Under the pieces are notes generated by a model. The model saw only the letters and a list, made by a program, of their open reading frames with translations, made no database searches and had not been told where the DNA came from. Below, piece by piece: positions 54,287 through 62,680 of a DNA stretch of 64,000 nt. A program made the translations under genes and the position numbers. Numbering within the stretch: position 1 is the stretch's first letter; every line of letters begins with the position of its first letter. This DNA comes from Flavobacterium akiainvivens (GTDB lineage: Bacteria; Bacteroidota; Bacteroidia; Flavobacteriales; Flavobacteriaceae): the NCBI RefSeq assembly GCF_001278115.1, contig NZ_LIYD01000005.1, positions 2,552,780 to 2,616,779 on the forward strand, given 5' to 3'.

Positions 54287-54688
54287 TTGGACACAGAGAA
54301 AATCATATCTGAATTACAATACAAGGCTGTACGCAGCAGTGGCTCCGGCGGGCAAAATGTAAATAAAGTATCCAGTAAAGTGGTACTTAGTTTCAGTTTG
54401 CCCGCATCTGGCGCCTTAACCGATGAGGAAAAAGCCCTGGTGCAAACCCGGCTATCAAGTCGTCTAACCGAGAGTCAGACCCTTGTGTTGCAGTGCGACG
54501 AAGACAGGTCTCAGTTTAGAAACAAACATTTAGTTACACAGCGGTTTTTACAGCTTATAGAAAATGCCCTTAAGGTAGATAAGCCACGTAAAGCCACCAG
54601 AATACCAAAGGCAGTAGTTAAAAAGCGCCTTGACAACAAGCGCAGGCAGGGAGAAATAAAACAGTCGCGCAAAAAGCCCAACTATTAA
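54287..54688 (+). CDS. arfB: Alternative ribosome-rescue factor, class I release-factor-like
   Basis: 133 residues, the size of ArfB/YaeJ. The GGQ motif is at residues 21-23 (SSGSGGQNVNKV), which hydrolyses peptidyl-tRNA on stalled ribosomes. The basic C-terminal tail (KRLDNKRRQGEIKQSRKKP) inserts into the empty mRNA channel. No codon-recognition domain. TTG start, 7 bases after the DUF4301 stop, so it ends the operon. Confidence 0.93.
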   Translation: MDTEKIISELQYKAVRSSGSGGQNVNKVSSKVVLSFSLPASGALTDEEKALVQTRLSSRLTESQTLVLQCDEDRSQFRNKHLVTQRFLQLIENALKVDKPRKATRIPKAVVKKRLDNKRRQGEIKQSRKKPNY

Positions 54689-54770
54689 AATTACATTATT
54701 AAACAACAAAACCAACTTTTCTTAAGTTTTGATACAATATTTGTATTTTTAGCTTCAGAAATAAATCCTC

Positions 54771-55241
54771 ATGAAAGTAAACCAGTTACAAATTGAAATC
54801 GACGGAATAGACAAGGAAATTTTACGCTACCTGATGGAAGATGCCCGAAAACCTATATTGCAGATAGCCAGCAAAATAGGCATTAGCGGCGCCGCAATAC
54901 ACCAAAGATTGCGCAAGCTGGAACAGGCTGGTGTAATAGCAGGCTCTAAATTTGTGGTAAGCACTAAAGTTTTAGGATACAGCACAATGGCATTTGTAGG
55001 CATTTACCTTGACAAGGCATCAAGTAATTCTGAAGCCGTAAAAGAGCTTAAAAAAATCCCTGAAGTGCTGGAATGCCACTACACAACGGGTAACTGGAGC
55101 ATTCTTATAAAAATAATATGCCGCGATAACGAACACCTTATGCAGCTCTTAAACACCAAGATACAACCCATTGACGGTGTTTCGCGCACGGAAACCTTTA
55201 TTAGCCTTGACCAGCAAATAGAGCGCCAGATACAGCTTTAA
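54771..55241 (+). CDS. Lrp/AsnC-family transcriptional regulator
   Basis: 156 residues. N-terminal winged helix (IDKEILRYLMEDARKPILQIASKIGISGAAIHQRLRKLEQAGVI, positions 14-58) and C-terminal RAM ligand domain (LGYSTMAFVGIYLD ... VLECHYTTGNWSILIKI). Such proteins sense amino acids and form octamers. Its last 4 bases overlap the end of the convergent thioesterase gene. Target unknown. Confidence 0.92.
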   Translation: MKVNQLQIEIDGIDKEILRYLMEDARKPILQIASKIGISGAAIHQRLRKLEQAGVIAGSKFVVSTKVLGYSTMAFVGIYLDKASSNSEAVKELKKIPEVLECHYTTGNWSILIKIICRDNEHLMQLLNTKIQPIDGVSRTETFISLDQQIERQIQL

Positions 55242-55981
55242 GCCTTCCAGTTAAGTTCTAAGGCAAAACACGGCTTACCGGCTTTATTTACAGCAAAATA
55301 CGTTTGGTTATCTAATGTTGCTGATGCAAGTTGTACTTCATCATTTAGTGTAAGCTCCCGGATAAAATTCATATCCAGGCTGTGCAGCTGCTGTTTTAGT
55401 ATGGGCTTAGGATCTATGCTATCCAGGCACCATTCCAGGTATTTTACATTATTAGCGTGGTTTACAATATCAAGGTCGCTCAACACCACTTTACGGCTGC
55501 CAACGCTTTGGGCTTCGCGGTCCAGGTTTATCTTTTTAAAGGCTTCGGCAGTAGCCTCACGCTCAGGAAATTTCTCAAAATGCTCATGCGGCAACCCTAA
55601 TGCTTCAGGCCTGCGCAATTGCGTATTTATTACTGCCCAAAAGGTAACACAGCCCACTATTTTCTTATCGCCCACATACATTTCGAGTGCACGTATGGAG
55701 CGCGACCCCTGCAAATCATATATCCAGGTTTTTACCGTAACAATATCGCGCCAGCGGGGCAATTCTTCAATTTCCACACGCATACGGCTTAGTACCCATG
55801 CCTGGTGCCTGGTTTGCATATCGCTAAAACTAAGTCCGCCCTTTTCGGCATGGTAGCCTGCGGTAAGCTGTAGCAGGTTGCACAATTCGGTATGTTTAAG
55901 CAGGCCGTTTGGCATGCATTGCACAAAATTTATTTCCCAGTCGTGGCTGTAAACCGATGTAAAATCAGGCGCTATAGGCAT
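55238..55981 (-). CDS. Acyl-ACP thioesterase (FatA/FatB-like)
   Basis: 247 residues, a tandem hot-dog fold. It releases fatty acid from acyl carrier protein. Segments: HAEKGGLSFSDMQTRHQAWVLSRMRVEI in the first hot dog and DIVNHANNVKYLEWCLDSID in the second, with the Asn/His of the family (NHANNVKYLEW). Its ATG shares one base with the miaA stop (TAATG), making it the last gene of a coupled set. Confidence 0.9.
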   Translation of the reverse strand: MPIAPDFTSVYSHDWEINFVQCMPNGLLKHTELCNLLQLTAGYHAEKGGLSFSDMQTRHQAWVLSRMRVEIEELPRWRDIVTVKTWIYDLQGSRSIRALEMYVGDKKIVGCVTFWAVINTQLRRPEALGLPHEHFEKFPEREATAEAFKKINLDREAQSVGSRKVVLSDLDIVNHANNVKYLEWCLDSIDPKPILKQQLHSLDMNFIRELTLNDEVQLASATLDNQTYFAVNKAGKPCFALELNWKA

Positions 55982-56889
55982 TACAGTTGTGTGTTTATGT
56001 AATTAATAATTTCTGTAGACGGGGTGGTAAAATCAAACCACTTAGTCCGTTCTGTACGACGAAACCACGTCATTTGCCTTTTTGCAAAGCGGCGGGTATT
56101 TTTTTTAATTTCTTCAATAGCAAAGTCAAGCGTAATGTTACCGTCAAAATGCTCAAACAATTCGCGGTAGCCCACTGTTTGCAGCGCATTGAGGCTTTTG
56201 TGCGGATATAAGCCTTTAGCTTCGTCAATCAACCCTTCATTAACCATAATATCAACGCGACGGTTAATGCGGTCGTACATCAGTTCCCTGTCAGCCTCAA
56301 GGCCAATAACTATCGGCGTAAAGCTACGGCTGTTCTTCTTAATATTCAGGAAAGACGAATAAGGCTTACCACTGCCTATACACACCTCCAGGGCACGCAT
56401 AAGGCGCTGCGGGTTTTCTTTCGCCACTTTTTCATAATGCACGGGGTCAAGGCGTTGCAGCTCCTGTTGCAGGTATTCAATGCCTTTAGCCTCATAATCA
56501 GTAATCAGCTGGCTACGTATAGCCGGGTCAACATCTGGAAAATCGTCAAAACCTTTCAGCACGGCATCTATATACAGGCCGGAACCACCTACCATTACGG
56601 CAAAATCATTGGTTTGATACAATTCATCCAGCTTTGCAATGGCATCGCGCTCAAAATCGCCCACACTATACTCTTCAAATATGCTTATATCCTGTATAAA
56701 ATGATGTTTAGCGGCCTCCAGTTCGCCTTTTGAAGGCACAGCGGTACCAATAGCCATTTCTCTAAAAAACTGCCTGCTATCGGCCGAAATTATCTCACAA
56801 TTAAAATGACGTGCCAGTTCAATAGCCATGGCGGTTTTGCCAATGGCTGTGGGGCCTACAACGGTTATTAAATATTTAGATGTACTCAT
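55981..56889 (-). CDS. miaA: tRNA dimethylallyltransferase
   Basis: 302 residues from the ATG giving MSTSKYLITVVGPTAIGKT, which overlaps the stop of the upstream channel gene by one base (TAATG); a start 8 codons earlier would lie inside that gene. It adds the isopentenyl group to A37 of tRNAs reading UNN codons, using DMAPP from the dxs pathway. Motifs: GPTAIGKT (P-loop), SADSRQFFREM, VGGSGLYIDAVLKG and KRQMTWFRR. Confidence 0.95.
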   Translation of the reverse strand: MSTSKYLITVVGPTAIGKTAMAIELARHFNCEIISADSRQFFREMAIGTAVPSKGELEAAKHHFIQDISIFEEYSVGDFERDAIAKLDELYQTNDFAVMVGGSGLYIDAVLKGFDDFPDVDPAIRSQLITDYEAKGIEYLQQELQRLDPVHYEKVAKENPQRLMRALEVCIGSGKPYSSFLNIKKNSRSFTPIVIGLEADRELMYDRINRRVDIMVNEGLIDEAKGLYPHKSLNALQTVGYRELFEHFDGNITLDFAIEEIKKNTRRFAKRQMTWFRRTERTKWFDFTTPSTEIINYINTQL

Positions 56890-57734
56890 TAATCTTTTAA
56901 ATGGGTGCCGCACTTATAACAATAATGGGCATTATCATGATGTTGCATAGCCGCACAATTGGGGCATACCTGTGTGTTTGTATGTGTTATATCTCCCGCC
57001 ATAAGCTGGGCGGTTACAAGGCCTGTAGGCACAGCAATTATACCATAACCCATTACCATTATAACCACCGATAAAAACTGACCCAACGGCGTTATGGGTG
57101 TAATATCGCCAAAGCCTACGGTGGTAAGGGTAACAATGGTCCAGTAAATGCTTACGGGTATGCTGGTAAAACCGCTTTCGGGGCCTTCTATCATGTACAT
57201 AAGTGTGCCTAATATAATGCACAGCACCATAACACTAAACAAAAATACCGCTATTTTAACCCTGCTGTGGCGCAGCGCCGTCATGAGCTGGTTACCCGCC
57301 CCTACAAACCGGGTAAGCTTTAATATCCTGAAAACACGCAGCAAACGTATAGCACGAATGGCAATCAACATACCTGTACCCGGAAACAAAAGGCCAATGT
57401 ATTTAGGGATTGTTGCAAGCAAATCGATAATGCCATAAAAGCTAAAGATATACCGCAGCGGTTCGCGAACGGCTATAATACGGGCTATATATTCAAGGGT
57501 AAAAAGTATGGTTATAACCCACTCTATAACAGCAAGGGTATGGCCGTGCACAATTTTTATAGAGGCAACACTCTCCAGCATTACCGCAATAATACTAATA
57601 ACAATAACCAAAAGCAGTATGATATCAAACAGCTTACCTGCACGGGTATCTGCCTCATAAATAATGGTATGCAGCTTAGCGCGGTATTTTTCAGGAAGCA
57701 GTCCCGTATGTAGTATATCGTGTTTTTGCATCAT
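56889..57734 (-). CDS. Voltage-gated-type potassium channel with zinc ribbon
   Basis: 281 residues with six helices. S4 carries the spaced arginines RAIRLLRVFRILKLTRF; the pore filter is TLTTVGFGDITP, giving K+ selectivity. After S6 the tail holds CPNC...CYKC, a four-Cys zinc ribbon that may help assembly or sensing. It is 21 bases downstream of the exonuclease gene, with miaA coupled to its stop. A start one codon later (MQKHD) is equally possible. Confidence 0.92.
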   Translation of the reverse strand: MMQKHDILHTGLLPEKYRAKLHTIIYEADTRAGKLFDIILLLVIVISIIAVMLESVASIKIVHGHTLAVIEWVITILFTLEYIARIIAVREPLRYIFSFYGIIDLLATIPKYIGLLFPGTGMLIAIRAIRLLRVFRILKLTRFVGAGNQLMTALRHSRVKIAVFLFSVMVLCIILGTLMYMIEGPESGFTSIPVSIYWTIVTLTTVGFGDITPITPLGQFLSVVIMVMGYGIIAVPTGLVTAQLMAGDITHTNTQVCPNCAAMQHHDNAHYCYKCGTHLKD

Positions 57735-57755
57735 ACCAAATTTACGGCAGTATGG

Positions 57756-59165
57756 CTAAAAACGCAGTATTTTTAACTGTTTCTTTTTTCGGATGTACTG
57801 CTGGATAATCTTCTTGGTATCCTTATTATTTTCCATTGGGGTAAGGATATTTTTTAAGATATCTATTTTATTAACCTGATAATTAAGATTAAAGAAGGCA
57901 TAACCTTTGTACACCCCTTTTTCGATAAGCACCGCACTGCGCTCATCTATGGCTCGGCCACGGTCTATAATTATCATGCTTTGGTTGTAAAAACTGTTGG
58001 CATTTATAAACTCAATAACGCGGGCATTATAGTCTGCCGGGGCTTCCTGGTTCATACAGGCGCCGTTGCAGCCACCCAGTTCATAAGGGAAACAATGCGT
58101 ACGTGCACCGGGATCCATTCCGTTTATTTTTTGGCACAAACGGTTGTTTTCCACAACTTTATAAAGAGCGCTTTTTGCCTCTACCTGCCCGGTGAAAGAC
58201 ATAATTTCTTTCTTACGCCCATCGGTTTTCTGAATAGAAAGCGTGAGGTAACCATTAGCATCAACACCCTGGTATAATGACCATGGCATATCAGTCTTTT
58301 TAAGGGCGCGGTTGTAGCGTGGCTTGTTTACCTTAATTTCCTGGCATTCTTTAAGCAGGGCTATAAGTTCGCTGCCGGTTTCTTCATACTGTATGGTAAA
58401 AGCCTCGCGCTGAAGCTTTTTAGACTTCCTGCTGGGGCTTGTAAAATGCTGGTTAAGGCGTTTTTTTATATTGCGGCTCTTGCCGAGGTAAATCAGGTCG
58501 CTGTTTTCGTTATAAATATAGTAAAGCCCTGTAACCGAAGGTATTTTATCAAGCAAATCCTTAAGCCTTGGTGCCATGCCGGGTTTGGCACTCTCTGTTT
58601 TTATCAGGCTTTTAACTATCTCTTTTTCAACATCTTTCTGAAGCAGTAACTTGAATAGCTGTACCGTTGCCATGGCATCTCCTGTAGCACGGTGGCGGTC
58701 ACTCATGGGTATACCCAGTGCACGCACCAGCTTACCCAGGCTGTGCGAAGGCTGTTCCGGAAGCAGTTTCTGGCTGAGCTCTACAGTACAAAGTGTCTGT
58801 TTCTCAAAATCATAGCCCAAATTACGAAATTCTGTGCGTAAAACGCGGTAGTCAAAAGCGGCATTGTGAGCCACAATAATACAGCCATCGGTAATTTCAA
58901 TAATGCGTTTTGCCACCTCATAAAACTTGGGGGCGCTGCGCAGCATGGCATTGTTTATACCTGTTAGCTTTACCACAAAGGGCTGAATGGGTTTTTCAGG
59001 ATTAACAAGGCTAATAAACTGGTCTACAACCTCATGGCCGTCATATTTATATATGGCTATTTCGGTTATACCCTCTTCGTTAAACTGCCCACCTGTGGTT
59101 TCTATGTCTAATATTGCGTACAAAAAATTTGTTTCAGGTTTAAAGTTTACTTCGTCAGTCGGCAT
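57756..59165 (-). CDS. DEDDh exonuclease fused to a GIY-YIG (UvrC-like) nuclease
   Basis: 469 residues. Residues about 12-180 form a DnaQ-type 3'-5' exonuclease: LDIETTGG (Exo I), HNAAFDYRV (Exo II), HRATGDAMA (Exo III). Residues about 208-295 are a GIY-YIG domain as in UvrC and Cho (GLYYIYNENSDLIYLGKSRN). The rest resembles the UvrC-N/Cho-like tail with several Cys (CFPYELGGCNGACMN). The fusion is known in Bacteroidetes and Actinobacteria, where a repair role is assumed. First gene of a four-gene operon. Confidence 0.9.
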   Translation of the reverse strand: MPTDEVNFKPETNFLYAILDIETTGGQFNEEGITEIAIYKYDGHEVVDQFISLVNPEKPIQPFVVKLTGINNAMLRSAPKFYEVAKRIIEITDGCIIVAHNAAFDYRVLRTEFRNLGYDFEKQTLCTVELSQKLLPEQPSHSLGKLVRALGIPMSDRHRATGDAMATVQLFKLLLQKDVEKEIVKSLIKTESAKPGMAPRLKDLLDKIPSVTGLYYIYNENSDLIYLGKSRNIKKRLNQHFTSPSRKSKKLQREAFTIQYEETGSELIALLKECQEIKVNKPRYNRALKKTDMPWSLYQGVDANGYLTLSIQKTDGRKKEIMSFTGQVEAKSALYKVVENNRLCQKINGMDPGARTHCFPYELGGCNGACMNQEAPADYNARVIEFINANSFYNQSMIIIDRGRAIDERSAVLIEKGVYKGYAFFNLNYQVNKIDILKNILTPMENNKDTKKIIQQYIRKKKQLKILRF

Positions 59166-59261
59166 AAGCCTCGTGTCAGGTTTGTTTTAAAGTTATCTGG
59201 AGGCTTAACGAATAACCAAATCAACAAATAACCAAATCCCTAATTTTCCAAATGTACAAAA

Positions 59262-59924
59262 TTATCTGCTACCAAATATACTGCTGCCTATGCGCACCAT
59301 AGTACTACCACAGGCTATGGCAAGCGGGTAATCGCCGCTCATACCCATGCTTAGGGTTGCGGGTTGAAGGTTGGGCGTTGCGGGTTCCTCACTCAACCGG
59401 TCAAAAATAGTTTTCAGGCGAGAAAACTCCTTCTTAACCTGCTCATTATCATCGGTAAACGTAGCCATACCCATAAGCCCGGTGATGCGTATATTTTGCA
59501 TCTGCTTAAATTCTTCCGAGGTTAAAAGCGCATTGAGTTCTTCCTCACTTAGGCCAAATTTTGTCTCTTCCTCAGCTATATGCACCTGTAGCAGGCAATT
59601 GATAACCTTACGGTAGCGGGCCGCCTGGCGGTTGATTTCTATCAGCAGCTTAAGGCTGTCTACCCCGTGTATAAGGCTCACAAACGGCGCCATATACTTC
59701 ACTTTATTGGTCTGGACATGGCCAATCATGTGCCATTGTATGTCTTTGGGCATTTCCTCCCATTTGGCCACCATTTCCTGCACTTTGTTCTCACCAAAAA
59801 TACGTTGCCCGGCATTGTAGGCCTCCATCAGGTCGGCCACAGGCTTGGTTTTACTCACGGCCACAAGCGTAACGTGCGGCGGCAATGAAGCTTTTATTTC
59901 TGCAAGGTTATTTGCTATACTCAT
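59262..59924 (-). CDS. YggS-family pyridoxal phosphate homeostasis protein
   Basis: 220 residues, TIM-barrel PLP carrier. PLP lysine is Lys25 (VAVSKTKP); other segments are FGENKVQEM, WHMIGHVQTNK, GLMGMATF, LSMGMSGDYPLAIACGSTMVRIGSSIFG. Between the last helix and LSMGMSGD there is EEPATPNLQPA, coded by a DNA stretch that looks like a dispersed AACCCGCAAC repeat. Regulates free PLP and amino-acid balance. Confidence 0.92.
   Translation of the reverse strand: MSIANNLAEIKASLPPHVTLVAVSKTKPVADLMEAYNAGQRIFGENKVQEMVAKWEEMPKDIQWHMIGHVQTNKVKYMAPFVSLIHGVDSLKLLIEINRQAARYRKVINCLLQVHIAEEETKFGLSEEELNALLTSEEFKQMQNIRITGLMGMATFTDDNEQVKKEFSRLKTIFDRLSEEPATPNLQPATLSMGMSGDYPLAIACGSTMVRIGSSIFGSR
59353..59388. repeat. 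AACCCGCAAC-type repeat within yggS
   Basis: Read on the plus strand: GGGTTGCGGGTTGAAGG then TTGGGCGTTGCGGGTTCC. This is the style of the common Flavobacterial intergenic phrase 'caacccgcaac', here translated in frame as part of YggS. Confidence 0.55.
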
Positions 59925-59959
59925 TTTTTACACTCTAATAATCAACGACTTACATCGTA

Positions 59960-59995
59960 ATGTCGAAAAATCTAAAATTCCAATAATCTAACAAT
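59960..59995. repeat. AATCTAATAATCT-type intergenic repeat, copy 2
   Basis: TCGAAAAATCTAAAATTCC and AATAATCTAACAATCTAT, before the DUF1015 stop. Matches the block at 49676-49722. Confidence 0.5.
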
Positions 59996-61207
59996 CTATA
60001 ATTCATACACTACTAGCCCACTCCTTAATTTTGGCTCTATGTAGGTGCTTTTTGGCGGCATAATCAAATCGTTATCAGCCAGTTGCTTAATTTCATCTAT
60101 CGATGCCGGGTAAAGCATAAAGCCCACAGTGCAGTGGCCTTCGTCTACCGTTTCTTTAATGGTGGTAATGGGCCTGCTGCCCGGTATGTAGTCTATACGG
60201 CCGTCGTTACGCAGGTCGGTTATACCCAGCAGCGGGTGCAGTATTTTATCATAAAGTATCTGTGCGTCAAGGGCTTCCAAAACCGATTTAAATGCCGTAT
60301 CCCTCAATTTCAGGCTGTAAAACTCGTCCTCCAGGTACATGCCAAATTCAAACTTCTGCTCGGGTTTCCACAACTCAAGGTGGCGGTTGGTTACTTCAAA
60401 ATCAACCTCTAAAGCCTCTACAAACTGCCTGGCAGACAACCCGTTAAGACCACTTACCACGCGGTTGTACTCATATATCTTAAGGTTGCTTTCGCAGATA
60501 AGAAAACTCATAAAGTAACCCAGGCTGGCATTTCCGTCCTGCCCATATTGGTCAAACAGCAACTCAGACGATGCGCTACGGTGGTGGCCGTCAGCTATAT
60601 ACAGGCTTTCCATACCGGAAAACTGCTCCTGGATCCAGGCAATTTCCTGCTCATCACGAATGCGCCAAAGGGTATGCTTATCGCGGTTGAGTGACGAAAA
60701 CAGGTACAGTGGGCGCCTCTGTTTCCGGGCTATTATCCATTCTTCCAAACCTTTATGCTGCGGATAGGTAACCAAAACCGGCTCTGTATTAAAGCCCGTT
60801 TGGTGCAGGTAGTCCTTAAAGTACTCTACCCTGTAGGGCAGGGTATCCTCGTGTTTTTTTATGCGGTTTTGCTTGTAATCTTCAATGGCCGTACCCGCTA
60901 TAATGCCCGTAAACACACGGCTTTTGCTCTGAATTTCATACAGGTAGAACACCGGCGTAGCCTCCTGGCGCAGCACCTCATCGTCTTTAAACTCGGTATA
61001 CCTGGTGTGTACCGCCTTAAAGCGCACCGCCTCACTCAGCTTTTGCTGGTTAAGGTAGGCAGGGTTGAGCACGTGCAAAAACGAGAAAGGGTTGTAATCC
61101 AGCTGCGAAGCCAGCTCTGCCGGGGTATATTCGTCATAAGAACGGGTGGTAACCAGGGCTACCTTATCTCGGGCAGGGCGAACGGCCTTAAAAGGGACAA
61201 TCTTCAA
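59996..61207 (-). CDS. DUF1015-family protein
   Basis: 403 residues, full length for DUF1015. Segments: VPFKAVRPARDKVALV, SFLHVLNPAYLNQQ, GIIAGTAIEDY, YIADGHHRSASSELLF (the most conserved motif), DPxxTP-like end ILHPLLGITDLRNDGRIDY and MPPKSTYIEPKLRSGLVVYEL. Members often sit beside serine-synthesis genes, and part of the wider family has free-serine kinase activity; here the context gives no such link. The start is TTG; no in-frame ATG lies near. Confidence 0.88.
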   Translation of the reverse strand: MKIVPFKAVRPARDKVALVTTRSYDEYTPAELASQLDYNPFSFLHVLNPAYLNQQKLSEAVRFKAVHTRYTEFKDDEVLRQEATPVFYLYEIQSKSRVFTGIIAGTAIEDYKQNRIKKHEDTLPYRVEYFKDYLHQTGFNTEPVLVTYPQHKGLEEWIIARKQRRPLYLFSSLNRDKHTLWRIRDEQEIAWIQEQFSGMESLYIADGHHRSASSELLFDQYGQDGNASLGYFMSFLICESNLKIYEYNRVVSGLNGLSARQFVEALEVDFEVTNRHLELWKPEQKFEFGMYLEDEFYSLKLRDTAFKSVLEALDAQILYDKILHPLLGITDLRNDGRIDYIPGSRPITTIKETVDEGHCTVGFMLYPASIDEIKQLADNDLIMPPKSTYIEPKLRSGLVVYEL

Positions 61208-61637
61208 TTTACCTGTAGTTAAATAATTAATTAACAGCCATTTAAAAATGATAAATCAATTGTATTTATTCAGAATATATCTCCTAAAACACAATTAACC
61301 GCCAGATACTGCTGTTATTTTTACCTAACAAATATATGAAATTAAGGGCAGGCTGATTCCCCTTTTCAGCAAGCAAATTTTACGCAAAAAAGCAAGTTTA
61401 CATTTCGAAACCAAAACCAGGCTATTGATTTAAACATCCAATTCAAACAGATGTTTGCAGTTTCAATTTTACATTTTGTAAGAAAATAGATCAAACACCT
61501 AAAAACAAACAACTTAACTGTTTAATATTTCACTTTTGGAGTTCAACATTCAGTCTTAAAGCAAAAAGTCGAAAGTCTTAAAGTCCGGCTACAATTTTCC
61601 GGCTTTACAACTTTCGACTTTTGACTTAAAGCCTATT
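61208..61637. other. 430-base AT-rich intergenic region
   Basis: Between the DUF1015 gene (which starts to the left, minus) and the HIT gene end (minus). No credible frame. AAACATC and GATGTTT (61432-61456) form a weak inverted repeat. The right end holds an AAGTCGAAAGTC-type repeat. The DUF1015 promoter should be at the left end, but no TAnnTTTG element stands out. Confidence 0.55.
61561..61633. repeat. AAGTCGAAAGTC-type intergenic inverted repeat
   Basis: AAAAGTCGAAAGTCTTAAAG on the left and ACTTTCGACTTTTGACTT on the right, with CCGG...CCGG between. It ends just before the HIT gene stop and could act as its terminator. Confidence 0.55.
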
Positions 61638-62027
61638 TTATAGATTCAACGCAATGGCTTTTGCCAGTTCTTCAAATTCTTCTTTCTCTAATTTTACCTT
61701 GTCAATAAACCGCATCTCATCCATATTATTTAACGGAATAAGGTGCACGTGCACATGGGGCACCTCAAGGCCCACCACAGCCACCCCCACCCTTTTGCAG
61801 GGCACGGTTTTTTCAAGCGCTATGGCCACCTTGCGGCTAAAAGCCATCAGGCCCAGGTACAGCTCCTCCGGCATATCAAAAATCTTGTTTATCTCATGCT
61901 TGGGTATACACAGTGTATGCCCCTTAGCATTAGGATTTACATCAAGAAATGCCAAAAAGTTGTCGTCTTCAGCTATTTTGTAGGCCGGTATTTCACCGTT
62001 CACTATTTTGGTAAAGATAGAACTCAT
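61638..62027 (-). CDS. HIT-family nucleotide hydrolase
   Basis: 129 residues. The histidine triad reads HVHVHLIP near residue 97; LAFLDVNPNAKGHTLCIPK and the N-terminal SSIFTKIVNGEIPAYKI are typical of HinT-like proteins, which cleave adenosine phosphoramidates. It lies 13 bases after greA and shares its transcript. Confidence 0.93.
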   Translation of the reverse strand: MSSIFTKIVNGEIPAYKIAEDDNFLAFLDVNPNAKGHTLCIPKHEINKIFDMPEELYLGLMAFSRKVAIALEKTVPCKRVGVAVVGLEVPHVHVHLIPLNNMDEMRFIDKVKLEKEEFEELAKAIALNL

Positions 62028-62040
62028 GGCAGCAGGGTGT

Positions 62041-62517
62041 TTAGTCGCGGGTTATTTCAAGCACATCAAACTTAAGGGTACCGTTTGGCACGGTAATCTC
62101 AGCTGTTTCGCCCACGCTCTTGCCCAGCAGGCCTTTACCTATGGGTGATGTAACCGATATTTTACCGGTCTTAAGGTCGGCCTCGCTCTCGGCAACCAGG
62201 GTATACTTCATTTCCATGCCGTTGGCCTGGTTCTTTATTTTTACAGTGCTCAGCACAAGCGCCTTGCTTAGGTCAAGCTGAGACTCATCTATAAGCCTGG
62301 CATTAGCCATAAGCTCTTCCATTTTGCTTATTTTAAGCTCTAAAAGGCCCTGGGCCTCTTTAGCTGCGTCATATTCTGCGTTTTCGCTAAGGTCGCCTTT
62401 ATCCCTTGCCTCGGCAATAGCCTGGCTGGCTTTAGGGCGCTCTATACTTTTAAGCTGGTCCAGCTCATCTTTTAGTTTTTTAAGCCCCTCAGCAGTGTAG
62501 TAAGATACTGTACTCAT
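62041..62517 (-). CDS. greA: Transcription elongation factor GreA
   Basis: 158 residues. The N-terminal coiled coil enters the RNA-polymerase secondary channel; its acidic tip is in GDLSENAEYDAAKE, where Asp and Glu hold the Mg ion for transcript cleavage. The C-terminal FKBP-like domain contains SPIGKGLLGKSVGETAEITVPNG. It rescues backtracked polymerase. Upstream are a full -7 element and a leader hairpin with a T tract, resembling the attenuator-like leader of E. coli greA. Confidence 0.96.
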   Translation of the reverse strand: MSTVSYYTAEGLKKLKDELDQLKSIERPKASQAIAEARDKGDLSENAEYDAAKEAQGLLELKISKMEELMANARLIDESQLDLSKALVLSTVKIKNQANGMEMKYTLVAESEADLKTGKISVTSPIGKGLLGKSVGETAEITVPNGTLKFDVLEITRD

Positions 62518-62540
62518 AACTTCATCGTTTATATAAATAG

Positions 62541-62564
62541 AAAAAATCCCTTGTACAGGGATTT
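62541..62564 (-). promoter_or_regulatory. Terminator-like hairpin in the greA leader (possible attenuator)
   Basis: Perfect 7-bp stem AAATCCC/GGGATTT, 7-base loop, with six T at and after the 3' arm on the minus strand. It starts within a few bases of the predicted transcription start and ends 23 bases before the greA ATG. The next gene upstream points away. Confidence 0.55.
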
Positions 62565-62572
62565 CTTTTATG

Positions 62573-62580
62573 CAAAGATA
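62573..62580 (-). promoter_or_regulatory. -7 promoter element of greA
   Basis: Minus strand TATCTTTG followed by C, full match to TAnnTTTG. No TTG at the -33 distance. The predicted leader is about 50 bases. Confidence 0.55.
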
Positions 62581-62680
62581 ACATTTTTTTAATATCGGAG
62601 TTTTTAATCATGCAATAGCATACCCCAAAGGTAATTAAATTAAATTTGTTTCATAATTATAAATGAACTTTTTGAACCCA

